A stretch of DNA of 14,762 nt from Limnochordia bacterium (GTDB lineage: Bacteria > Bacillota > Limnochordia > Darwinibacteriales > B1SED10-159): NCBI GenBank assembly GCA_007132255.1, contig SLOZ01000074.1, positions 1-14,762 on the forward strand, given 5' to 3'. The position numbers and the translations under genes were made by a program. A model generated the notes under the pieces. That model made no database searches, was not told the DNA's origin, and saw only the letters and a list, made by a program, of their open reading frames with translations. This document shows, in pieces, positions 1-7,165 of the stretch (position 1 is the first letter of the stretch; each line of letters begins with the position of its first letter).

Positions 1-51
1 AGCAAACCTCTGCTTCTAGGCCATAGAACCTTAATCCGTTGTTCAATGGCT
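1..51. other. Window edge downstream of yabR, no gene called
   Basis: This short stretch follows the yabR stop codon in the direction of minus-strand transcription. No terminator hairpin is visible. An AGAGG-like purine run near the edge (minus strand, about positions 6-12) could be the ribosome binding site of a following gene, but too little sequence is present to identify one. Confidence 0.3.
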
Positions 52-468
52 TTACCGTGCACCCCTGCCTCCTCGTTTGGAATCCTGACTCTTACGCAGA
101 GCTTGTTGGCGTTCATCGCTATCCTTCAGAAAGCGAGTCAATTTGTCTTCAAGGCCGAGAGGACTTGGTTTTCTTCGATTTTGGCCACCACCGCGCGGCG
201 GACGTCCCCCGCCAGTACTGGGTTTCGTACTGCGGTTAGGATCAGCCTGCTTAATGGATAGACCAATCTTTCCGTCACTGACATTGATGACTTTCACCTT
301 GATCATGTCATTTTGTTTTAGAAAGTCGTTAATGTCTTTAACGTAGGCATCTGCTACCTCCGAAATATGAACCAAACCTGTTTTGCCATTACCCAGTTCA
401 ACGAAGGCACCGAAATTGGTAATGCCCGTCACTTTCCCCTCGACAATGCTGCCGACTTCAATAGACAT
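52..468 (-). CDS. yabR: S1 RNA-binding domain protein, YabR family
   Basis: This is a 138-residue cytoplasmic protein with one S1 (OB-fold) RNA-binding domain at about residues 4-73. Visible S1 hallmarks are VGSIVEGKVTGITNFGAFVEL, the GLVHISEV segment and the closing DGKIGLSIK strand. The C-terminal half is a basic, Gly/Arg/Pro-rich, probably disordered tail with an RPPRGGGQNRR segment, as is usual for YabR, which is about 130 aa in Bacillus. Proteins of this family are thought to bind RNA or ribosomes; the exact role is not settled. The ATG start has an AGGAGG site about 12 nt upstream, slightly long spacing. The gene follows divIC as in Bacillus subtilis but has its own consensus promoter, so it need not depend on divIC transcription. 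Confidence 0.93.
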   Translation of the reverse strand: MSIEVGSIVEGKVTGITNFGAFVELGNGKTGLVHISEVADAYVKDINDFLKQNDMIKVKVINVSDGKIGLSIKQADPNRSTKPSTGGGRPPRGGGQNRRKPSPLGLEDKLTRFLKDSDERQQALRKSQDSKRGGRGAR

Positions 469-526
469 ACGTAAATGAATTCCTCCTCTTGGATTTTGCC
501 GATTGCAGGGCTCACGGCTGAACTTA

Positions 527-555
527 ATTATACATTATGGGCAATTTCATGTCAA
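527..555 (-). promoter_or_regulatory. Consensus sigma-A promoter of yabR
   Basis: On the minus strand, TTGACA (550-555) and TATAAT (527-532) are separated by exactly 17 nt, a 12/12 match to the housekeeping consensus. The promoter lies between the divIC stop codon and the yabR ribosome binding site (481-490). Initiation about 7 nt beyond the -10 would give a leader of roughly 50 nt. The match is seen directly; activity is inferred. Confidence 0.9.
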
Positions 556-560
556 TATTT

Positions 561-860
561 TCAGTCAGATCCGCTGACCTCCTCAATAATATACAGGCGC
601 TCGCCCGGGCGAACAAGACCCAACTCTTCGCGAGCCACGCGCTCCACGTATTCCGGAGACTGCAAGCGATCAATCTGCGCCTGAAGTTGTTCGTTGCGGA
701 TCTCATAGGCCTTTATCTCGCTTTCCAATTCAACCAGCCGCTGCTGGGCCTGATAGTTTCGGTAATAACCACGGCTGAAAGCGACCACTGTCCACACGAT
801 GATGATAAGAGCGACCAACATCAAGAAGCGTTTGCGACGCTGCAGTTTACGCGAAGCCAT
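561..860 (-). CDS. divIC: Septum formation initiator, DivIC/FtsB family
   Basis: This is a small bitopic division protein of 99 residues from the chosen ATG. It has a short basic cytoplasmic N-terminus (ASRKLQRRKR), one membrane segment at about residues 12-29 (FLMLVALIIIVWTVVAF), a periplasmic-side coiled coil (QRLVELESEIKAYEIRNEQL) and the family-typical end with YVERVAREELGLVRPGE. DivIC works with DivIB and FtsL at the septum to activate wall synthesis. A GTG nine nt further upstream (869) is in frame, but the AGGGAG site at 869-874 overlaps it and sits 8 nt before the ATG, so the ATG is preferred. The genes yabP and yabQ, which usually precede divIC in spore formers, are absent; divergent hup lies there instead. 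Confidence 0.92.
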   Translation of the reverse strand: MASRKLQRRKRFLMLVALIIIVWTVVAFSRGYYRNYQAQQRLVELESEIKAYEIRNEQLQAQIDRLQSPEYVERVAREELGLVRPGERLYIIEEVSGSD

Positions 861-1052
861 TGTCCCCACTCCCTACCCACAAAATTCCATCCACATTCAT
901 TGGTTTGGGTCCTTATTCTAGATCCGGCACCTCAAAAACCTGCCAAAAACGTCAAAAACATAGATTTGATGGGAAAAATTAGCTGTTCTTGCAGGAGTAT
1001 GCCAAAATAGCGAGAATATACAGTAACGTGAAACCCTCTCGCACCATTACTT
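861..1052. other. Divergent divIC/hup intergenic region
   Basis: This region of about 190 bp must hold promoters for both divergent genes, but none is clear. For hup the best plus-strand candidate is TTGCAG (989-994), 17 nt, GAGAAT (1012-1017). For divIC, the minus strand carries TAGAAT (915-920) with TTGGCA 20 nt upstream (941-946), a poor spacing. No riboswitch or strong hairpin was recognised. Confidence 0.3.
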
Positions 1053-1067
1053 AAAGGAGGCTAACTT

Positions 1068-1343
1068 GTGAACAAAACTGAACTGATTCAAGCTGTGTCG
1101 GACAAATCTGGTATTACCAAAAAGGCTGCCAGTGACGCAGTGGAAGCCGTATTGGCCACTATCTCTGACGTCTTGACCGAAGGAGAAAAGGTTACCTTGG
1201 TAGGATTCGGTACCTTCGAAGTTCGTGATCGGGCAGAGCGGAAAGGTATCAATCCTTCCACTCGCGAAGAAATTACCATTCCCGCCACCAAAGTACCTGC
1301 CTTCAAACCCGGAAAATCATTGAAAGAAATGGTTTCCAAGTAA
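1068..1343 (+). CDS. hup: HU family DNA-binding protein
   Basis: This is a 91-residue nucleoid protein, full length for HU. The N-terminal helical dimerisation part runs from NKTELIQAVSDKSGITKKAA. The beta-arm region contains the signature GFGTFEVRDRAERKGINPST, including the RKGINP tip that intercalates into bent DNA, and the protein ends with the conserved VPAFKPGKSLK segment. HU dimers compact and bend DNA non-specifically. The GTG start has an AAAGGAGG site 7 nt upstream (1053-1060). The gene is on the plus strand, opposite to divIC and mfd, and is followed by a terminator and then mazG. In clostridial genomes hup also neighbours mazG here, but normally downstream of mazG and co-directional with mfd and divIC. 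Confidence 0.97.
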   Translation: MNKTELIQAVSDKSGITKKAASDAVEAVLATISDVLTEGEKVTLVGFGTFEVRDRAERKGINPSTREEITIPATKVPAFKPGKSLKEMVSK

Positions 1344-1348
1344 CGAGC

Positions 1349-1372
1349 AGCCTGCCTTTGGCAGGCTTTTTT
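1349..1372 (+). terminator. Intrinsic terminator after hup
   Basis: The arms AGCCTGCC and GGCAGGCT form an 8-bp stem with a TTT loop, followed by a run of six T. It starts 6 nt after the hup stop codon. The mazG ribosome binding site follows within 5 nt of the T run, so mazG would have to be expressed by readthrough. Confidence 0.9.
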
Positions 1373-1393
1373 ATTTAAGGAGTGTGAAAAGCA

Positions 1394-2188
1394 TTGGCCT
1401 CTCTACAGGAACTCGTCACCATTTTGGCCAAATTACGGGCTCCGGACGGCTGCCCTTGGGATCGCAAACAGACCCACGAATCACTGAAACCGTATTTACT
1501 CGAAGAGACCTATGAGGTCTTGGATGCGGTGGACTCCGGCCAGAATTCGGCACTCCAAGAAGAATTGGGCGACCTGCTTCTGCAGGTGGTATTCCATGCA
1601 CAGGTGGCGGCAGAGCAAGACCACTTCACCTTAGACGATGTCATCGAAGGCATCTGCGCCAAGTTAATCCGGCGCCACCCGCACGTGTTTTCTGATGCCA
1701 CGGCTGCCAATGTCGATGATGTTATGCGTCACTGGGAAGCTGCTAAACGCCAAGAAAAACAGCATGACGATACTGGCTCCGAGGAAAAGTCAATCTTTGC
1801 TTCGGTACCCCGCCAGCTTCCCGCTCTGCTGCGAGCGGAAAAGATTCAAAAACGCGCTGGCCGCTTGGGCTTTGATTGGCCGGATCTTGCTGGACCCATG
1901 GAGAAAATTGACGAAGAACTAGCCGAACTGCGTCAAGCCTTGGAAGAGGGCGATGACGATCACATTATTGAGGAGCTTGGTGATGTGCTCTTTTCCGTAG
2001 TTAACGTGGCTCGCTTCGTCAAGGCGAACCCGGAGCTGACATTGGATCGCACCAACCAGAAGTTCATTGAGCGCTTCCAAACCATGGAACGCCACGCTGC
2101 GGAGGAGAATCTCGACCTTCACAGCATGTCTTTGGCTGAGATGGACGAACTCTGGCGCCAGGCGAAACAAAAACCGTCCACGGACTAA
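1394..2188 (+). CDS. mazG: Nucleoside triphosphate pyrophosphohydrolase MazG
   Basis: This enzyme hydrolyses (d)NTPs to NMP and pyrophosphate, a house-cleaning activity in the cytoplasm. The 264 residues form two tandem MazG domains. The first (about 5-110) has the family start GCPWDRKQTHESLKPYLLEE, with the metal-binding E37-E38-x-x-E41 and E57-x-x-D60 (EELGD). The second (about 150-250) has RLGFDWPD, the acidic IDEELAEL helix and IIEELGDVLFSVVNVAR. The length is that of the stand-alone double-domain enzyme; the Bacillus YabN fusion has an additional N-terminal methylase domain, which is missing here. The start is TTG with AAGGAG about 11 nt upstream, a weak initiation signal. The gene ends inside its own terminator and converges on mfd. 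Confidence 0.96.
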   Translation: MASLQELVTILAKLRAPDGCPWDRKQTHESLKPYLLEETYEVLDAVDSGQNSALQEELGDLLLQVVFHAQVAAEQDHFTLDDVIEGICAKLIRRHPHVFSDATAANVDDVMRHWEAAKRQEKQHDDTGSEEKSIFASVPRQLPALLRAEKIQKRAGRLGFDWPDLAGPMEKIDEELAELRQALEEGDDDHIIEELGDVLFSVVNVARFVKANPELTLDRTNQKFIERFQTMERHAAEENLDLHSMSLAEMDELWRQAKQKPSTD

Positions 2189-2208
2189 ACCTCCAGGACG
2201 GTTTTTTT
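2171..2208. terminator. Bidirectional terminator shared by mazG and mfd
   Basis: AAACCGTCC (2171-2179) pairs with GGACGGTTT (2196-2204), with a 16-nt loop. The plus strand continues into a T run (2202-2208), and the minus strand reads GGACGGTTTTTGTTT, so the hairpin can end both converging transcripts. The last mazG codons form the left arm and its stop codon (2186-2188) lies in the loop. The mfd stop is 41 nt away. Confidence 0.85.
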
Positions 2209-2248
2209 CTGGCAGTTCGCAGCCCGTTCAACCCCACATTGAACGCTC

Positions 2249-5200
2249 CTATGATGCCACTTCCAGCTGTAGATCCCGCACAACATCCAAGAGGATCTGC
2301 AGTGCTTCTTTATCCGAGCGACCGCGCGCCGAAACCTTCAGCTGTGGTATCCGTCCGTGTTGGTAGACAACACGACCGCGATATTTGCGAACTAAAGCCG
2401 AATAAGCCTCGCGGTCAAAACTGATCCCCTCGAGCATCTTGAGAATGAACATCTCATTGAACGAGTGAACTTGAGCTACACCAAGCATACGGGCTTCCAC
2501 CTTAATGCGAGCAATCTGGATAAGGTTGCTCAACGGATCGGGCAGATCACCAAAGCGATCTAACACCTCTTCCACAAGGGCATCCGCTTCTTCGCGGGTG
2601 TTAATGCCCATGATCTTTTTGTAGAGCTCAATCTTCTGTTTGGGATCCTTAACGAAACTGCCATCGATATACGCATCCACAGTCAAATCAATAACTGGCT
2701 CTGGCGGCTTCTGAACCACTTGGCCCTTCAATTCCTGAATGGACTCTTCGAGCAGTTTGCAGTACAGTTCAAAGCCCACCGAAGCAATGAAACCATGCTG
2801 TTCAGGACCTAACAAATTGCCGGCGCCGCGAATTTCCAGATCGCGCATGGCAATTTTCATTCCCGAGCCCAAGTCGGTGAACTCCTTAATGGCCTGCAGG
2901 CGCTTCTCCGCATCCTCTGACAAATTCTTGTCACGGCGATAGGTGAAATACGCGTAAGCGACGCGATTTGTGCGGCCCACACGACCCCGCAGCTGGTACA
3001 ATTGAGCCAGTCCCAAATAATCAGCATCATGGATGATCAACGTATTGACATTAGGGATATCCATACCTGTTTCAATGATCGTCGTACACAAAAGGACGTC
3101 GTACTCGCCGCGGTAGAAGTCAAACATCACTCGCTCGAGACGAGCTTCATCCATCTGTCCGTGAGCCACAGCAATCCGCGCCTCCGGTACCAAATTGCTC
3201 AAATCGCGGTGAATCTTATCAATGGTCTGGACCCGGTTGTGGACAAAGTAGACCTGGCCTTCCCGGGCTAGTTCGCGCGTAATGGCATGGCGGATTGCCT
3301 GCTCGTCATACTCCACCACGTACGTACGAATGGGATAACGGTCTTCTGGTGGGGTTTCAATTACGCTCATGTCGCGCACGCCCACCATGGCCATGTGCAG
3401 TGTCCTTGGTATCGGGGTAGCCGTCATCGTAAGAACGTCCACGTGCTTCGTCATTTCCTTAAGGCGTTCTTTTTGAGTTACACCAAAGCGCTGTTCCTCA
3501 TCGACGATCACCAAACCCAGATCGCGGAAAACAATGTCCTTTGACAAGATCCGATGGGTGCCAATGACAATATCGACGCTGCCGTCTTTGAGTCCCCGCA
3601 GAACTTTGTTTGTTTCGGCCGCTGACTGAAAACGGCTCATCACACCCACCTTGATGGGATACTTCTCAAACCGCTCTACGAAATTGCGATGGTGCTGCTG
3701 GGCTAGAATGGTCGTCGGGACCAATACGGCCACCTGCTTGCTCTCCTCAACTGCCTTAAATGCCGCCCGAATGGCCACTTCGGTCTTGCCGTAGCCAACG
3801 TCGCCACAGAGCAGGCGATCCATGGGACGGTCCTTCAGCATATCCTTTTTAACGTCCTCAATGGCCAGCAGCTGATCCGGAGTCTCCTGGTAAGGAAACG
3901 CATTCTCAAACTCCTGCTGCCAATTGGTATCTGGTGCGAAGGAATACCCAGAAACTCGTTCGCGCTCCGCGTATAGACGAATCAAACCTTCAGCCATCTC
4001 CTGGACTGATTCCTTAACGCGTTTTTTCACGCGTGTCCATTCACTGCCACCCAATTTCGATAGGCGTGGGCTGCCTTCATCCAGGCCAATATAGCGCTGC
4101 AGCAGGTGAATTTGATCGGTCGGTACATACAGTTTGTCCTGGCCAGAGTACTTCACTACGAGGTAGTCCTTGTGGATCCCGGAAACCTCGAGTGTTTCCA
4201 CTCCCATGTATTGACCAATGCCATGGTTCACATGCACAACGTAATCACCCACCTGCAGCTCGCTTTGGCTGAGGCGCATTCCTTCTTCCGGAGGTTTTAC
4301 TTTGAGTTTAGGTTTTTGCTTGCCATAGATTTCTAGATCTGTCAAAACAATCATCTTGAACAACGGCAGCTCGAAACCACTGTCTAAGTTGCCGGTGGTG
4401 ATGACACAGTTCCCACTTTTGAGCTGGTTGGTGACGTCACTGCTGTAGTCCACCGGAAAATCCTCTTCGCGCAGATACTCCACCAGTCGCTGGGCTTTGT
4501 TTTCGGTTCCCACCACGCATAGTATCCGATAGTTGGCCCTTCGCCATTGCTTCACCTTCTGAATAAAGGCGCTGCTGCTGCCGTGAAAGTGCTCGGCCGC
4601 TCTTGCCGAGAGATTGAGTACTCGCAGGTGTTCATCCATTCCTGGGATACGCTTACCAAGTATGGCCAAATGGATCAGCGAAAACCCTTTGGCTCGATGC
4701 ACAAGCTCATCTGGCTCCAGCCAGACATGACGCATCTGCGGCAGAACTCGTCCCTGTTCGAGAAGAGATGCCGTCATCTCAGCGGCATCATGAAATACAC
4801 CCCGGGCCTGGTCCATGACGCGGTTCGGCTCATCCACAATGATCACAGCGTCCTGCGCAAGATAGTTGATGACCGACGGTTCTTTGAACAAAAAGGGCTT
4901 GTACTGATCGATACCATCGAAGCTGCCGCCCTGCTCCAACAGTTCTAGATGGCGGGTGACTCGATCCCGCAGATTCTGGGCTTCGTCGCGGCGTTTCATC
5001 CGTTCCAACGCATGCCCCTGCCTTGCGACAGCGTCGAGAATAGCATCCTTGGCCTGCTGCCCCATGGCGGGAGTCACAAAAGTCTCTGTGGCCGGCGTAA
5101 TTTGAATGTGTTCAATGTTCATGATCGATCGCTGGTTCTCCAAATCAAAGGAACGCATCGAATCCACTTCGTCATCGAACAACTCAATTCGCACCGGATG

Positions 5201-5764
5201 TTCTTCCAGTGGAGGGAAGACGTCCACAATACCGCCGCGGATACTGAACTGCCCCAATCCTTCGACCATAGCTACCCGTTCATAGCCCAAGATCACTAAC
5301 TGATTAGCCAAAGACTCCACGTCCATGCGGGTCGAAAAATCTACCGTAAATTGTTGACCGAAGAAGATCTCTGGATCCATGACCGTCTCGATAATTCCTT
5401 CAATGGGTGCAACGACGATGCTGCCAGCCTCACGGAGACCGTAGAGTGCCTGCAGCCTACTGATCTTCAAATCGATAGCCGTGCCAGCCTCTTCATGGGG
5501 GAACAGCTCATGTCCGTCCAGACGGTAAACTTTCCGCTGGGGCGCTAAATGCTGCAAATCCTGAATAATTTTCTGTGCCTGACCTGGTGAATAGGTAATC
5601 ACCAACGTCGTTCGATGAGACCGCGCAATCGACGCGATCAAAAGGCCCTTCTGCGACCCGACGGGTCCCACCAAGAGCTGTTCATGGCCAGCGGCTATGT
5701 GTGATTCGACTTCGGCAAACTCTTTCGACTGGCGAGAGAGTTGGACAAGGCCGCGCAATGCCAT
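2249..5764 (-). CDS. mfd: Transcription-repair coupling factor Mfd
   Basis: This is a full-length 1171-residue Mfd, an ATP-driven translocase that removes RNA polymerase stalled at DNA lesions and recruits UvrA. The N-terminal UvrB-like module has a degenerate nucleotide site (GPVGSQKG, near residue 34). The RNA polymerase interaction domain begins around residue 505 with GDYVVHVNHGIGQYMG. The superfamily-2 motor shows Walker A GDVGYGKT (near 653), the DEEQRFGV box (near 753), TMTATPIPRTL, TTIIETGMDIPN and QLRGRVGRT. The C-terminal TRCF-D7 domain starts near residue 1020 (PVIDLTVDAYI). The ATG start has a GGGGGAG purine-rich site. It follows pth as in Bacillus, but without fin between them, and a hairpin terminator ends 28 nt before its start. 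Confidence 0.98.
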   Translation of the reverse strand: MALRGLVQLSRQSKEFAEVESHIAAGHEQLLVGPVGSQKGLLIASIARSHRTTLVITYSPGQAQKIIQDLQHLAPQRKVYRLDGHELFPHEEAGTAIDLKISRLQALYGLREAGSIVVAPIEGIIETVMDPEIFFGQQFTVDFSTRMDVESLANQLVILGYERVAMVEGLGQFSIRGGIVDVFPPLEEHPVRIELFDDEVDSMRSFDLENQRSIMNIEHIQITPATETFVTPAMGQQAKDAILDAVARQGHALERMKRRDEAQNLRDRVTRHLELLEQGGSFDGIDQYKPFLFKEPSVINYLAQDAVIIVDEPNRVMDQARGVFHDAAEMTASLLEQGRVLPQMRHVWLEPDELVHRAKGFSLIHLAILGKRIPGMDEHLRVLNLSARAAEHFHGSSSAFIQKVKQWRRANYRILCVVGTENKAQRLVEYLREEDFPVDYSSDVTNQLKSGNCVITTGNLDSGFELPLFKMIVLTDLEIYGKQKPKLKVKPPEEGMRLSQSELQVGDYVVHVNHGIGQYMGVETLEVSGIHKDYLVVKYSGQDKLYVPTDQIHLLQRYIGLDEGSPRLSKLGGSEWTRVKKRVKESVQEMAEGLIRLYAERERVSGYSFAPDTNWQQEFENAFPYQETPDQLLAIEDVKKDMLKDRPMDRLLCGDVGYGKTEVAIRAAFKAVEESKQVAVLVPTTILAQQHHRNFVERFEKYPIKVGVMSRFQSAAETNKVLRGLKDGSVDIVIGTHRILSKDIVFRDLGLVIVDEEQRFGVTQKERLKEMTKHVDVLTMTATPIPRTLHMAMVGVRDMSVIETPPEDRYPIRTYVVEYDEQAIRHAITRELAREGQVYFVHNRVQTIDKIHRDLSNLVPEARIAVAHGQMDEARLERVMFDFYRGEYDVLLCTTIIETGMDIPNVNTLIIHDADYLGLAQLYQLRGRVGRTNRVAYAYFTYRRDKNLSEDAEKRLQAIKEFTDLGSGMKIAMRDLEIRGAGNLLGPEQHGFIASVGFELYCKLLEESIQELKGQVVQKPPEPVIDLTVDAYIDGSFVKDPKQKIELYKKIMGINTREEADALVEEVLDRFGDLPDPLSNLIQIARIKVEARMLGVAQVHSFNEMFILKMLEGISFDREAYSALVRKYRGRVVYQHGRIPQLKVSARGRSDKEALQILLDVVRDLQLEVAS

Positions 5765-5792
5765 ACGGCTCCCCCCTTATTCTACCCATGCC

Positions 5793-5820
5793 AAAAAGGG
5801 CTTTACTCCGGCAAAGCCCC
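5793..5820 (-). terminator. Intrinsic terminator between pth and mfd
   Basis: On the minus strand GGGCTTT and AAAGCCC form a 7-bp stem with an 8-nt loop, followed by TTTTT. The pth stop codon (5803-5805) lies at the edge of the 3' arm. Only 28 nt separate the T run from the mfd start, leaving no room for a separate promoter, so it may act as a partial attenuator of mfd. Confidence 0.82.
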
Positions 5821-6390
5821 ATTTTGCATTTTTCGGTTGTATGATGCCATAGCCTGCTGCATACCGTGCTGCAGCCAGACCTCTGCTGCATCGGCCGCTG
5901 CGTCCACGGCGTCAGCAATCTGCTGCTGTTCTTCTTTGGATGGCCGATTTAATACATAGTCGGCCGTAGCCAAAAACTCCGGCGCCTGGCCAATTCCGAC
6001 GCGCAATCGCGGAAATTCCTGACTGCCCAAGTGAGCGATAATATCCTTGAGACCGTTGTGTCCTCCAGCACTGCCTTTTTGGCGAATGCGAATCATACCC
6101 GGAAGCAGAGCTAGATCATCATAGATCACGAGAATATCTTCGCCCGGAACATCATAGTATGCAGCGGCAGCTGCCACGGCTTGCCCACTACGGTTCATGT
6201 ACGTCTGCGGCTTAAAAAGCAAAACCTTTTCGCCAGCTATGATGCCCTGAGCATTCAAACCTTGGAATTTCTTCTGCGAGCAGTCCAGGTTCCAGCGTTT
6301 AGCCAATGTGTCCACAACCCAAAAACCCGCATTATGACGCGTGTTTTCGTAACGGTCGCCAGGGTTGCCCAAACCTGCTATGATCTTCAC
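5803..6390 (-). CDS. pth: Peptidyl-tRNA hydrolase
   Basis: Pth (SpoVC in Bacillus) cleaves peptidyl-tRNAs released by ribosome drop-off, recycling tRNA. The protein has 195 residues, close to the usual 185-195. It opens with IIAGLGNPGDRYENTRHNAG, which includes N9 and the catalytic H19. It continues with FKPQTYMNRSG, the catalytic D92 in IYDDLALLPG, and GSAGGHNGLKDI with N112. All catalytic positions are intact. The start is GTG; an AGAGGAG site about 12 nt upstream and a closer AGGAAA could both serve it. It follows rplY by 71 nt, a gap with a hairpin, and probably shares the rplY promoter. Confidence 0.97.
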   Translation of the reverse strand: MKIIAGLGNPGDRYENTRHNAGFWVVDTLAKRWNLDCSQKKFQGLNAQGIIAGEKVLLFKPQTYMNRSGQAVAAAAAYYDVPGEDILVIYDDLALLPGMIRIRQKGSAGGHNGLKDIIAHLGSQEFPRLRVGIGQAPEFLATADYVLNRPSKEEQQQIADAVDAAADAAEVWLQHGMQQAMASYNRKMQNGALPE

Positions 6391-6420
6391 CGCTGTTTCC
6401 TAACTCCTCTTTGCTAGAGA

Positions 6421-6450
6421 AAGAACGCACAGCAGATACTGTGCATTCTC
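6421..6450 (-). terminator. Hairpin between rplY and pth, possible weak terminator
   Basis: On the minus strand, AGAATGCACAG and CTGTGCGTTCT pair over 11 bp, including one G-T wobble, around a 6-nt loop. The stem is strong but the sequence after it (TTTCTCTAGC) is only moderately T-rich. It lies 11 nt past the rplY stop and before the pth ribosome binding site. It could be a leaky terminator or an RNA-processing or stability element. Confidence 0.45.
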
Positions 6451-6461
6451 AATCCAGCGAT

Positions 6462-7100
6462 CTATTCCTCTTCTTCTTCTTCGTCATCTTCTTCACCAAT
6501 GACTTCTGGTTCTTCGACTTCGTCAGCGTCTTCATCGTCTTCCGGCTCTTCGAGTAGTGCTGGATCCGTGATAGTAAGAACCACTTCAGCGGTGTCTATC
6601 AACACATCCACGCCTTCAGGAAGTTTTAGGTCGCTGACATGCAGGGTATCTCCAATGACCAAACCAGAAACATCGATGTCTACGTACTCCGGGATATTAC
6701 CTGGCAAACAGGAAATATCCAGTTCCCGCAGAACGAGGTTCATGATACCGCCATCCTGCTCGCGATCGTCTTCGCCTACTACATACAATGTAGTGGTCGT
6801 CTCAACAGCGCGATCCATCGCTACCTCATAAAAGTCCACATGCTGGTAGCTTCCTTTGACAGGATGGTTTGTCAGTTCCTTCACAATTACCTTGCGAGTC
6901 TCACCATCCACGGTTAAATCCAAAAGACTGGAACGAGCTTTCAAAGCTTTTTGAAGGTCTTTCTCCTCAATCGTCACCGTCACGCCCTCTTTGCCTCGAC
7001 CGTAAACTACCGCGGGAACCTTCTTGTCCCGGCGAAGTCGGCGAGAAGCACTCTTTCCGAGATCGGACCGCAGTTGAGCCTGCAGCGCAAAATCTGCCAT
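6462..7100 (-). CDS. rplY: 50S ribosomal protein L25, CTC type
   Basis: This 212-residue protein is the long general-stress (CTC/TL5) form of ribosomal protein L25, which binds 5S rRNA. The N-terminal L25 domain (about 1-92) shows LGKSASRRLRRDKKVPAVVYG and the LTNHPVKGSYQHVDFYEV segment. The C-terminal TL5 beta domain follows (about 93-182), with LRELDISCLPGNIPEYVDIDV and GDTLHVSDLKLPEGV. The last roughly 30 residues are almost entirely Glu/Asp, a low-complexity acidic tail common in this class. The ATG start has a GAGGAGGAG site. The gene lies between prs and pth exactly as ctc does in Bacillus, with its own promoter overlapping the prs stop. Confidence 0.96.
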   Translation of the reverse strand: MADFALQAQLRSDLGKSASRRLRRDKKVPAVVYGRGKEGVTVTIEEKDLQKALKARSSLLDLTVDGETRKVIVKELTNHPVKGSYQHVDFYEVAMDRAVETTTTLYVVGEDDREQDGGIMNLVLRELDISCLPGNIPEYVDIDVSGLVIGDTLHVSDLKLPEGVDVLIDTAEVVLTITDPALLEEPEDDEDADEVEEPEVIGEEDDEEEEEE

Positions 7101-7135
7101 ATTCGTCTCCTCCTCTCACCTTAACACTAAAGTCT

Positions 7136-7165
7136 ATTATACCAACTTCTTACGGAATTAGTCAA
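7136..7165 (-). promoter_or_regulatory. Sigma-A promoter of rplY-pth
   Basis: On the minus strand, TTGACT (7160-7165), an 18-nt spacer and a perfect TATAAT (7136-7141) preceded by TGG (extended -10). The -35 box overlaps the last prs codon and stop (GAC TAA). The predicted start, about 7129, gives a leader of roughly 29 nt before rplY. In Bacillus ctc is controlled by sigma-B; here the visible promoter is of housekeeping type. Confidence 0.87.

Noticed and set aside
501..520. Possible RNA hairpin in the yabR leader
   Set aside because: Only a four-base GCCG/CGGC pairing is available, too weak to call a regulatory structure.
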